Positions 1-7,677 of a stretch of 12,830 nt of DNA are shown here, piece after piece (positions within the stretch are counted from its first letter, which is position 1; every line of letters begins with the position of its first letter). Below the pieces are notes generated by a model. The model worked only from the letters and a program-made list of their open reading frames with translations, searched no databases and had not been told where the DNA came from. This DNA is from Smittium mucronatum (lineage: Eukaryota; Kickxellomycota; Harpellomycetes; Harpellales; Legeriomycetaceae), in the NCBI GenBank assembly GCA_001953115.1, contig LSSL01001431.1:4550-17379 (forward strand), in the 5' to 3' direction. The translations under genes and the position numbers were made by a program.

Positions 1-307
1 ATCGGTATTTTAATTATTTTTCAAATTTAATTCCCATATCTGCTTATAAATCTCCAATTTTTTATATTTAAAAAAGAGAAACCGAATACTTAACGGTATC
101 TTTCTTGGATTTCAAATTAATTTACTTTTAAACCTGATATTTATTTAGATCTTCCAGTGAGTCATCAATTAAATTATCGCTGAATAAAAAAAAATTTTAT
201 TCGATTGAATAATTTCTTTTTCCTCTTATCTTGTGAAAAAAATCGATTTCAATACCCCTACTATGCATTTTGGTGTCATTACAAGTTAAAACCTCGTCCT
301 CAGTCAT
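1..307 (-). pseudogene. Ghost gene A: 5' part of an unrecognised decayed coding frame, cut by the window edge
   Basis: Reading leftwards from an ATG at 307-305, one frame stays open for 36 codons (beginning MTEDEVLTCNDTKM). It meets a TAA at 199-197, then runs open for 22 more codons (containing LIDDSLEDLNKYQV) to a TAA at 130-128. That is one internal stop in 59 codons. The same frame continues to the window edge with five further stops, all TAA, and no frameshift is needed. The translation is acidic and hydrophilic at first (E, D, N, T, K, R) rather than the F/I/K/N mix of plain A+T-rich DNA. The 3' end lies outside the window. I do not recognise the protein and see no signal peptide or membrane segment. 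It could be a decayed gene, a gene read with a code in which TAA is sense, or a chance open run. The next upstream candidate on this strand ends about 530 bp away. Confidence 0.35.
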
Positions 308-837
308 ATTTTTTTATTGTTTAATTATTTTTTACCTTTTTCCCATCCTAATGTAAATTTTAACTTTCAAAAAAAGGGATTACAAGTTTTTATATTAAAT
401 CTAAATCTAAATTTGATTGATACCAAAAAAAATTCTTAAACTAAACCCGTTGAGTTTCATTTTAAATCACAATATAGAAAAATTTATTATATTTATAGCA
501 TGATTAATAAATGTAAATAATTAAATGCACTAACCCTATATATTTAATTTAGCATTAAAACTTTATTCCCCAGCTAAACCAAAAAAATAATAACATAATA
601 TAAAAAAACCTTTTTTGATCTTTTATCGTAAGATAGAAAATATTAATTTTTAATAAAAATAGTTCTATGAAAAATAATAGAATAAATATACTAAAAATAA
701 ATCTGATAAAAATATATTATAAAAAAGGAAATTAATTAAAAGGCGTTTTTAGCTAATTATACATCACATATTGACAAAAGTAATGATATAGTGTGTAATT
801 AAGATTAAAAACAAAAAAATAACTAAAAACTAAAAGT
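308..837. other. A+T-rich spacer with no supported gene
   Basis: No frame on either strand is open for more than a few tens of codons. It holds A- and T-runs and scattered stops in all frames. The minus-strand stretch next to candidate A carries a small G-rich word (GGATGGG) about 40 bp before its ATG, which could be promoter remnant or chance. A single CCCTA word at 534-538 is isolated and not telomeric. Confidence 0.5.
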
Positions 838-1092
838 TCATATCTCGTTTAAAGGCCTATTTCTGGAGTCGGAAAATTATCTTAGTTTAAAAATAATTAA
901 AATTTTAGTTACTGAATTTAAATAATATATTTTCCTACTTTTAGAATTCTTTCTTAAATACAATTCAGCCTCGAGTAATTTTTTAACTCTGTATAACAAC
1001 GCATTGATTCTCCTTCTTATTTTTAAAATAGGTATTATCTAGTTTATTAATTCGAGTAAATATTTTAATTGGATTAGATCGGAATTAGTCAT
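838..1092 (-). pseudogene. Ghost gene B1: small unrecognised basic protein, 84 codons with two internal stops
   Basis: An ATG at 1092-1090 opens a frame of 84 codons that ends at a TGA at 840-838. It is broken only by one TAG (after the motif LLELIN) and one TAA (after IIFKLR). The middle reads as an amphipathic, arginine/lysine-rich helix (for example RRRINALLYRVKKLLEAEL) followed by a polar tail (SDSRNRPLNEI). About eight or nine stops would be expected by chance. Against this, the plus strand over the same stretch is almost as open (about 98 codons with two internal stops, but T-rich and hydrophobic), so the strand is uncertain. I prefer minus because it is purine-rich, begins with ATG and ends cleanly. 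The same minus frame extends further upstream (right) with many more stops. No family is recognised. Confidence 0.32.
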
Positions 1093-1512
1093 AATTTTTA
1101 AATCAAAGATTCAATTTTTTTTTTAAATAAAAATGAACAAGAGAAAAACAAAATATTTTAGATAAACTAGAAACTTAATAGCGAGTTAAATAAAATATAA
1201 ATCGAATAAATTTGATTTTTTAAGTTGGGAATGTTTCCAAATTCATTTTTTCTCTTTTAAAAGGTGAAAGGTTTAAAACTTGTTTACTAATAAATGCAAA
1301 GTATTTAACGTTTGTATATAAAATAATGATTAATTATATTATGTACCCTTGCGGCTTCCTGGTCGTAATTAATTAAATTTAATATTCATATGTATTCACT
1401 TTTCGTCAACACACTTTCATGGATTCTGGAAAAAATCTATAATTTATATTTATAACATTTCCAATAATTTTTAATCTAGATAGGTTTTGGAAAAAATTTA
1501 TAATTCGTGAGT
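1093..1512. other. Spacer or more eroded upstream part of B1
   Basis: The minus frame of B1 can be followed through here, but with stops at close to the random rate and only short readable pieces (for example HSQLKKSNLFDLYF near 1230-1190). There is a short imperfect direct repeat, TGGAAAAAATCTATAATT near 1427 and TGGAAAAAATTTATAATT near 1488, one mismatch in 18 bases and 61 bp apart. No promoter or terminator can be supported. Confidence 0.4.
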
Positions 1513-1568
1513 TTAACACAACAGTATAAGTATTGAGCTTATATAGTACATTTTTTTCTACTTGATAA

Positions 1569-1594
1569 TATTATATATTGCGTATTATATATTG
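1569..1594. repeat. Short 14-bp-period direct repeat
   Basis: TATTATATATTG occurs at 1569-1580 and again at 1583-1594, separated by CG. It is a local A+T duplication with no obvious function. Confidence 0.6.
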
Positions 1595-1595
1595 A

Positions 1596-1669
1596 AGTAA
1601 TACAAAAAGAATAATTTTTGCAATCGATAATGCAATTTTATCAATAATTATTCCTTTTTTTTTATTACT
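1596..1669. repeat. Imperfect inverted repeat (possible hairpin)
   Basis: The left arm begins AGTAATACAAAAAGAATAA at 1596 and the right arm ends ATTATTCC, a T-run and ATTACT at 1669. The arms pair imperfectly around a centre containing TGCAATCGATAATGCA. Poly-A/poly-T pairing contributes much of the match, so it may be composition only. Confidence 0.3.
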
Positions 1670-1853
1670 GTATATTTTTCCAAAGCTACACACATTTCTG
1701 TAAAAGAACTATCATCGTATAAAATTAAACATTTATTTTCATTTTATTTATTAATTTTTTATTGGATAAGCCTTATGTTTTTTTTATATAATTGATTCCT
1801 ATCTGATCGATTAAAAGATCAAAAAATAGTGGCAAAATAAAATTAATAAAAAC

Positions 1854-1875
1854 TTTTTTTTTTTTAAAAAAAAAA
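1854..1875. repeat. T12A10 homopolymer junction
   Basis: Twelve T (1854-1865) are followed directly by ten A (1866-1875). It lies inside the 67-codon minus-strand frame and is a likely site of replication slippage and sequencing length error. Confidence 0.85.
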
Positions 1876-2220
1876 TCGAATCTGCATTTCTTCAATTCCT
1901 TAGGCAACAAAAATAATTTATCAAATTGATTCAAAAAAAATACCAATCCAGTCTGTATAGAGAATAAAATTTTCAAAGATACCGATAAATATTAATATCG
2001 AAATTCCTTTAAATAATTTAGTTTTTTATCTGGAAAACTTAAATATCCTTATCATATGAATATTTAAACGGTTATTCAAGTTTTAATTCATCCTTAATTT
2101 AATAAAATTTGGATTCAAAAAAAATTACCGATTAAACTGGAATCCTAGTCACGCGATTTCTAGAGACTCAAATTATAAAAATCATAATCAAATTAACCAC
2201 AATAAAGTAATAAAAACTAT

Positions 2221-2973
2221 ATCGATAATATAATTAAACCAAAAAAAGCCAATACATCTATAAAGTTCAATTTACAAGTTTGATTAAATTATGCAGGTTG
2301 CCAACGATCAAATTACAAACTAAATTTTATTAATTAAATTGAAAAACAAAAAAAAAGCTACAAATTTAGAAAATTTATTATATCTGAGTATAGATCTGAA
2401 TTTACCTCTATTAAAAATCAAAATAATTACTTTTACTTAATATTTCTCTTCCAATACAGATTACAGCAACATCCACCTGAAAACTTCAAAAAATTAGTGA
2501 ATAGTGCCAAAGTTTTATGGGTAATAACTATAAGAAAGTAAGAAAATGCAAAGAAAAATAAAAAATCAGTTGGAAAATAAATTATTAACTTATTTAAATT
2601 GCGTTATTTTTTAATTTGATTTTTATCGAGAAAATATTACTATAAATAAAAAAATATTTAAAAATTTGTAGCCATCCCAAACACTATTAACTTGAAACTA
2701 AAAGAATAAATCTTATGCTAAAATCTAAGTAATTTGGAATAAATTGAATTAACGAAAAGTTCATTTAAAAATTTTCTTTTAATTTCAAACATCACAGATC
2801 TGAAAAAAAATAAAGGCAATTATAATGGCATAATATTTGATAATTTAAAATATACTTATATTGAAATTTCATACTAAAGAAATTTAGTGGATATAAGAAA
2901 TTACGGGACTATTAATCTTAATTTAATTAAAAAAAAATGGAAAAAGATATTAAAAAAATATTTATCTGCGTAA
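2221..2973 (+). pseudogene. Ghost gene C: unrecognised decayed frame, no frameshift needed
   Basis: A single plus-strand frame can be followed through the whole interval. It includes a 67-codon run with no stop (2338-2538, containing LQQHPPENFKKLVNSAKV), a 44-codon run (2743-2874, containing NITDLKKNKGNYNGIIFD) and a 31-codon run (2878-2970, containing RNLVDIRNYGTINLN), ending at TAA 2971-2973. Within 2743-2970 there is one stop in 76 codons. In the 44-codon tract I counted 6 of 11 G at codon position 1 and 25 of 44 third positions as pyrimidine, a weak coding-like pattern. Nearly all interrupting stops are TAA. The same frame shows readable pieces back to about 1981. There is no ATG at the head of the open runs. 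The minus strand over 2350-2500 also reads openly in places, so coding strand is not certain. No family recognised. Confidence 0.35.
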
Positions 2974-3410
2974 CTGTGATATTTTCATTATAGCTCATGA
3001 TTAAAAACAGTATATAAATTAGTTGAGTTATTTTAAATTTTCGAATTATAAAAATGATTATCAAATAATCGAAATTTTAATGATAATCTATTAAATTATA
3101 TTTTTTTAAAGATATATTAATCTATTAGGCTTATTTATTTTTTAATATTTACGAAAAGTATAATAAATACTATACCTTATAACTAAAGTATGTTATATAA
3201 TAATTTAGCATATTATTTAAAATTGATATATAACAAAAGTTATATGTTTCATTGAATATATATATTGAATTGATATATAACAAAAGTTATATGTTTCATT
3301 GAATATATATATTGAATTGATTTTTAATTAGCTTTTTTTTGGTTGCCCATGTTTTTAGCTGCGCTTAACGCATTTTAATTTACAAATTTTTAAATTTATT
3401 ACAGATAGTT
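2974..3410. other. A+T-rich spacer holding the 47-bp tandem repeat
   Basis: No frame is worth calling. The stretch is mainly A/T words, with the tandem duplication annotated separately and a small G+C-richer pocket at about 3340-3375 (TTGCCCATGTTTTTAGCTGC and following). The latter I cannot assign. Confidence 0.5.
3221..3321. repeat. Perfect 47-bp tandem duplication with internal palindrome
   Basis: Copy 1 is 3221-3267 and copy 2 is 3268-3314, identical at all 47 positions as I compare them, followed by the first 7 bases of a third copy (3315-3321). Each unit contains the 7-bp inverted repeat ATATAAC-AAAA-GTTATAT, able to form a hairpin with an AAAA loop. Perfect identity implies a recent or maintained duplication. 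Confidence 0.9.
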
Positions 3411-3453
3411 GAACCAGAACTAAACTGGAATTGAGCCGGAACTGAACCAGAAC
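3411..3453. repeat. Degenerate 11-bp tandem array, G+C-richer than its surroundings
   Basis: About four copies of an 11-bp unit, consensus GGAACTGAACC. They read GAACC, AGAACTAAACT, GGAATTGAGCC, GGAACTGAACC, AGAAC. Each unit is itself two near-repeats of 6 and 5 bp (RGAACY then GAACY). It could be a minisatellite remnant or part of a repeated protein segment (the minus strand reads SGSVPAQFQFSSGST). Homology is untested. Confidence 0.7.
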
Positions 3454-3499
3454 AGGGGAGATTTATTTTTCAAGAATCGAGTTTAAAAACAGAGCTTTT

Positions 3500-3974
3500 T
3501 CAAGGTGAATAAACGGAGAAGATGGAAAAAAAAATTCCAGAAGCAAAACCGGAGCGCAATTTTTTGAAATAGGGATTATTAATCACTCCTTTATTTTTCT
3601 TTTTTTTCATCTTTGAAATTATTATTATTATTCGTTATCAAACTTAAATATTTCTTCTTTTGGTTTTTCTGGCTAATTAATAATCAGCAAATAGGATATA
3701 TTGAGTTTTTTTAAAAAGATATAGATTTCAGGTTGCTAAGCTTTTTTTAAAGACAAATTCAATATTTTTTCTTATAATTTCACATTATTAAGAAGGTTAT
3801 TATAAAATATAATAAGATATTTCTTCAAATTTTGATGAAAAAAGTTCTATTTTAATGAGCTCTATTTATCGATCAAAATAGATACAAATTATTTAGTTTA
3901 TCAATTTTTAATATAGAAATACTCTTATCAACAATTTCCGACATTAATTGTATATTTTTAGTTAAGTTTGACAT
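3500..3974 (-). pseudogene. Ghost gene D: decayed frame with an Asn run, one frameshift at an A8 tract
   Basis: An ATG at 3974-3972 begins 33 open codons (MSNLTKNIQLMSEIVDKSIS and following). The same minus frame then carries about eight stops but ends in a readable tract with an (AAT)5 asparagine run (LITNNNNNFKDEKKEK) up to a TAA at 3593-3591. Just before, an A8 tract (T8 on plus, 3600-3607) allows a shift into a second frame with its own ATG at 3610. That frame is open for 36 codons (containing NNPYFKKLRSGFAS) to a TGA at 3502-3500. Lys/Asn-rich content with homopolymeric Asn is common in A+T-rich eukaryotic proteins. The plus strand at 3781-4158 also reads openly (hydrophobic, T-rich) and I treat it as the shadow. 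No function assigned. Candidate B-to-G order would place D divergent from F. Confidence 0.28.
3618..3632. repeat. (ATT)5 microsatellite
   Basis: Five ATT triplets. On the minus strand, in the frame of candidate D, they read as five AAT asparagine codons. Confidence 0.85.
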
Positions 3975-4276
3975 AGAGATAAATTTTTAAATATTTAATA
4001 CAATTGGTGCTATTATATTTATCTAATAGATTAGCCTCTAGATTGATTTTCTTAAAATTTATTCAGAGCAGATTTTAGTTGATAATTTATTGTTTTTTTT
4101 TTGGGATAAAGGATATAATAAAAAATTAAACTAAAATCAGCCGGTGAAAAAAATTTAGGTTTATATTTTATAATTCTTTGATTTTGTGATTTTAACTAAA
4201 AATCATAAAAAATATCAATAAATAATTTATTAATTAATATTCTCAATAAATAAAAATTAATTATAAGCTAAATTTA
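3975..4276. other. A+T-rich spacer
   Basis: Between the divergent candidates D and F. No open tract beyond the plus-strand shadow noted under D, and no recognisable promoter signals. Confidence 0.45.
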
Positions 4277-7200
4277 AGAATTAGCATCTCTAGTGAAAAA
4301 ATATATTCTATAAAAATTTTATATTCCAATAAACAGCACTCGATATTATTGGCATAATATAGACTTTTTAATATAATTTTTTCTAGTTTCTTTGAAATTT
4401 TTTTTATAATTTGGGCATAATAAAACGCGAAAAAAATAATAAATTAGTAAAAATTACTATAAATTCAGGAAAAAACTAATTTTTTTTTTAACCTTATTAA
4501 TACGCGACTTTAATTCTATATAATTTCGATTTATTCATAATAAACTAATATAAAATATCTTTTAATACCCACATAAAAATATCGTGAAAATTTAAATTTA
4601 TACGTATTGATTTGTTGCAGATATATATCAGAGTAATATATTAATGGAATAAAAAAACTCATAAAGTTTTTCGCAATTTTTTATTTTATAAATAGAGAAT
4701 AAATGTAGAAATCCGGTTAGCAATTATTTTGAAATATGTGTTCTTTTTCTGAAGGAGTTTTATATATATATAATTATGAACCAAAAATTACAGAAAATCA
4801 TCTGTAAAACTTTAAAAGGCACATAATAAGATCTGATGAGCGTAAATACTGAGTTTTATAACAGATATAAATTAGAAAAAAAACTTGACTATATATAGAG
4901 TATCGAAATAATTTTTTCTGGTGTTTATAATTCATGAAAAAATAACAAGACTATATGAAGAATAATCATTTATATCAGTGAAGAATTTCATTTGGATTCA
5001 TGCACAGAATCGATAAAAACTGATTTATGATTTTATTATTTGTATAGTATTTAAGGTTTAAAAAAATATTATATCAAGTTATAGATTGCCTTGGAATATC
5101 AATGGCGATAAATGCCGAAAATTTAAGAAAAAAAATTCAGCACAAAAACCAATTCATTAAGAAGTTCGATAAAATCCGAGCTCTCAGGAAATTTTTTGAG
5201 TTTTAAAATTAATAAAGCTTCAAGGTTTAACCATTATACTTTTAGGTAATAATTATCAATGTATATTTGAAGATAAATTGGTATTACGAACTTTAGGAAT
5301 GATATAGTTCAAAGTTAGACTTATTTCTTGATGTATTAAGGATATAATATTGAAATTTCTTGAATATTACGAATAAATATTTCTATTTATTCTCTATAAC
5401 AAGCGATAATGGGGCGCTATCATTAAATTTGTGGATTTTTTTAGCGTATTGGCAGGATAGCCCCAAAAAATACAATTTTTAGATACATAACACAAATAAT
5501 TGAAATAGAAGTTTTTTCTCTGGATATTAATTTATAGCGATTTATTTTGGATAAAAGTCAAGTTAATCATATTTTTAACGACAAAATTAATAAAAAAAGA
5601 CTCGATAAAATTAATAAAAATATAGAATAATTATCTGATAACACATTATATTCAATAAAATTGGCATCAAATACTCTTCAGCTCACAGTTTATGATACGA
5701 AGAAAGATCAAAAAGTATTTGAAACAATAAGTGATTGTAAAAAAATAGTTAAAAGTCTAATAATACTAGTATATCTGCAAAAATAAAATATGTGAAGCTC
5801 AAAAAGCCTAAATATAAGTTATTAATAGATGGATATATATATATGATATGTTTTTAAGTCTTTTTAATTTAATAAAATTCTGTTTGGAGTATTTAAAGAA
5901 TGAAGAATATATATTTTTAGCAACCAATAATGTGAATTTATAGAGAAATATATAGAAGCATTTCAGCCTGTGAACTATCTCGATACCACCTTAAGCAAGC
6001 AGAAAAAAATTAATTGATTCTGGGTCATAAGTAATAGCTAACTGAAAAGGGTTACATAAATTAATCACCGAAAATTCACCTTATATATGGTTATTATATC
6101 TCTAATAATCAGTGTTGAAATATGATGTTCGAATATTCACTAAGGTCTATTCCCTGTGAGTTTAGAAGAATAAAAATCTTCTTTCTAGTCATTTAACTAT
6201 TTTTAACATATTTTACAAGCCTCAAATTTATCTAATTATAGGAATTAAACAAATAAATCAAACGAAAATCATTATTTTAAAGGCACGATAGAAGAATTCT
6301 TATTCAACTTTGTTTTTTTAAATCAATTAAACTGTAAAAAAAGCACTAAAATTGAATAATACGGGTAGTTCAGTCCATTATACGATAATTCTTTTGTAGG
6401 TAATAAGGTATTTAGTGATAATTTTTATTCTAAATTATTAATTAAATTACTCTTATGGATGAGATACTCAGAAAAAACGATGTTGATAAAAATTTCATAA
6501 ACCTGATGCATAAAAATGCAAATAATTAGTTTAATACCCTGAAATATAAAGAGTTAGAGTGGTTCTATAGGTATTTATAGCCTGAAACGGTCATAGCTAG
6601 TCGGGCAGGGAATCAAATTAGATTATCCCCAGAAGTGGTAAGCATTATAGAAAAATATGTATCTATGTTTATAAATGTTGGAGAAGCATAAGAGTGCCAG
6701 TCGTCGGGACGGCAGAAGGCCTCTAAGTTAAATCTAAAACACGATAAGATTTCAATTAATGACCTTTACGCCATCTGGATAAAGAAAATTTTATATTTTT
6801 CTAAGATTTCATGAAGTTCGAGCAAAAAAATTATGGTTTTTTGGATAAAATATGTGAATAGTTATTTAAAAGCGAATTTTTAAATTCTGAAAATTATCTG
6901 GACCCTTGATACAGTATAAGTTTACCAATAATCAAAAAACCATAGCTAAAAAATTGTTTAATATGAAAAGTCAAGATATATATTTTCTAATCATTAGATA
7001 TATTTAATTATAAAGAAGAATTAATATCCATTGCTCTAGATCAGGATTTATTGTAGAATAAGGATCCAAATGAGCTTATAATTTTTATGAGAGAAAAGGA
7101 AATGAAATCACTATTTGATTTAAGAAGCTCGGAAAACCATAAATATAGAATGTTTAATTTTTGTACCTGAGATAAACAACTTTTCACCTAATAGAAAACA

Positions 7201-7380
7201 TTTTGACATAGATATTCTATAATTTTTGACACATAATAACATGTTTTCAAATGACTTAAAAGAGTTGGAAAAAAATTGTCACAGTTTCTATAAGTTAGTT
7301 TTATAAGGAATTTTTTAGCTCAAAAACTTGCACTAACCGAGAAAAGAACAAACTTATTAGAAAAAATCATGAAGATATAA
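4277..7380 (+). pseudogene. Ghost gene(s) F: about 3.1 kb of fragmented coding-like sequence, unrecognised
   Basis: Low-stop tracts follow one another on the plus strand in changing frames. Examples are 4277-4354, 5048-5203 (52 codons, no stop), 5354-5479 (42, none; SDNGALSLNLWIF), 5445-5783 (113, two stops; SDNTLYSIKLASNTLQL), 5753-5854, 5934-6490, 6446-6811 (122, three; RAGNQIRLSPEVVSIIEKYV), 6811-6966, 6991-7167 (59, one; NKDPNELIIFMREKEMKSL), 7160-7303 and 7297-7377 (NFLAQKLALTEKRTNLLEKI), ending TAA TAA at 7378-7383. In 6551-6808 I counted G at codon positions 1/2/3 as 22/12/22 and more C at position 2 than 1, a typical coding signature. An ATG at 4776 may be a start. Joining all tracts needs several frameshifts and about 25 stops, so if it was a gene it is dead. 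It may be more than one gene. Frames compete in places (5080-5200 reads in all three). No domain recognised. Confidence 0.38.
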
Positions 7381-7677
7381 TAATTTGTAGGTTTAAAATT
7401 TTTTGACCATGCACTTTAATTTTTTGTTAATACATATTACTATAATATACCATTAAGATTTTATATAAAATCTAAGCTGTCGATTAATACTAAATTAATA
7501 AAATTTTAAAATAACATTAGATAGATTTTTTAAAATAGATTGGTAACAGAGTTTTTTCTTTTTGCACAGAAATTTAAAGTATATAATTAGTTTTTTATCC
7601 AATTAATTTTTTTATATCTAGTTATTGTTCATAAAATTATTTTAAACATAATTTTATTAAAAAAATAAGTAAATTTT
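7381..7677. other. Spacer between convergent candidates F and G
   Basis: A+T-rich, stops in all frames, nothing recognisable. It would be the shared 3' intergenic region if F and G were both once genes. No clear terminator hairpin is seen. Confidence 0.45.

Larger units (their letters stand above)
1513..1976 (-). pseudogene. Ghost gene B2: decayed frame around a 67-codon open reading frame
   Basis: An ATG at 1976-1974 opens 67 codons on the minus strand (beginning MKILFSIQTGLVFFLNQFDK) and stops at 1775-1773. Its middle is a low-complexity FFFKKKK run encoded by the T12A10 tract. Past the stop, a second minus frame is open for 31 codons (1743-1651, containing YDDSSFTEMCVALEKYT) and continues with isolated stops to about 1513. 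The hydrophobic start could be a signal peptide, but a 67-codon open run is about the longest expected by chance in this sequence, so the intact part alone proves nothing. The second tract has the more convincing residue mix. The two lie in different frames, so a shift would be needed to join them. Function unknown; the region may be plain spacer. Confidence 0.22.

Noticed and set aside
531..540. Telomere-like CCCTA words here and at 9586-9590
   Set aside because: Single isolated words, not tandem, and about 9 kb apart.
1773..1976. 67-codon minus-strand frame as an intact small secreted protein
   Set aside because: The hydrophobic start is just A+T-rich Phe/Leu/Ile codons and the middle is made by the T12A10 run. 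A run of this length is expected about once by chance, so it is kept only as part of weak candidate B2.
3781..4158. Plus-strand ghost gene (43 open codons at 3859-3987)
   Set aside because: T-rich and hydrophobic; the minus strand over the same DNA has an ATG-led purine-rich frame (candidate D), so this is probably its shadow.
4265..4538. Minus-strand ghost gene from an ATG at 4538
   Set aside because: It has a cluster of stops right after the first 13 codons, and plus-strand tracts over the same DNA continue into F.
4751..4778. Bacterial ribosome binding site (GAAGGAG) before ATG 4776
   Set aside because: It lies about 20 bases from the ATG, too far for a usual spacing, and nothing else in the window shows bacterial gene organisation.
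6690..6715. Small-subunit rRNA 530-loop (GTGCCAG...)
   Set aside because: Only the first seven bases match the conserved GTGCCAGCAGCCGCGG; the following bases and all neighbouring rRNA motifs are absent.
6550..6811. MCM helicase C-terminal region (LSPEVVSIIEKYV and INDLYAIWIKKIL resemble the helical tail)
   Set aside because: No Walker A, Walker B or arginine-finger motif is found upstream in any frame of F, and the resemblance is limited to two short helical stretches.
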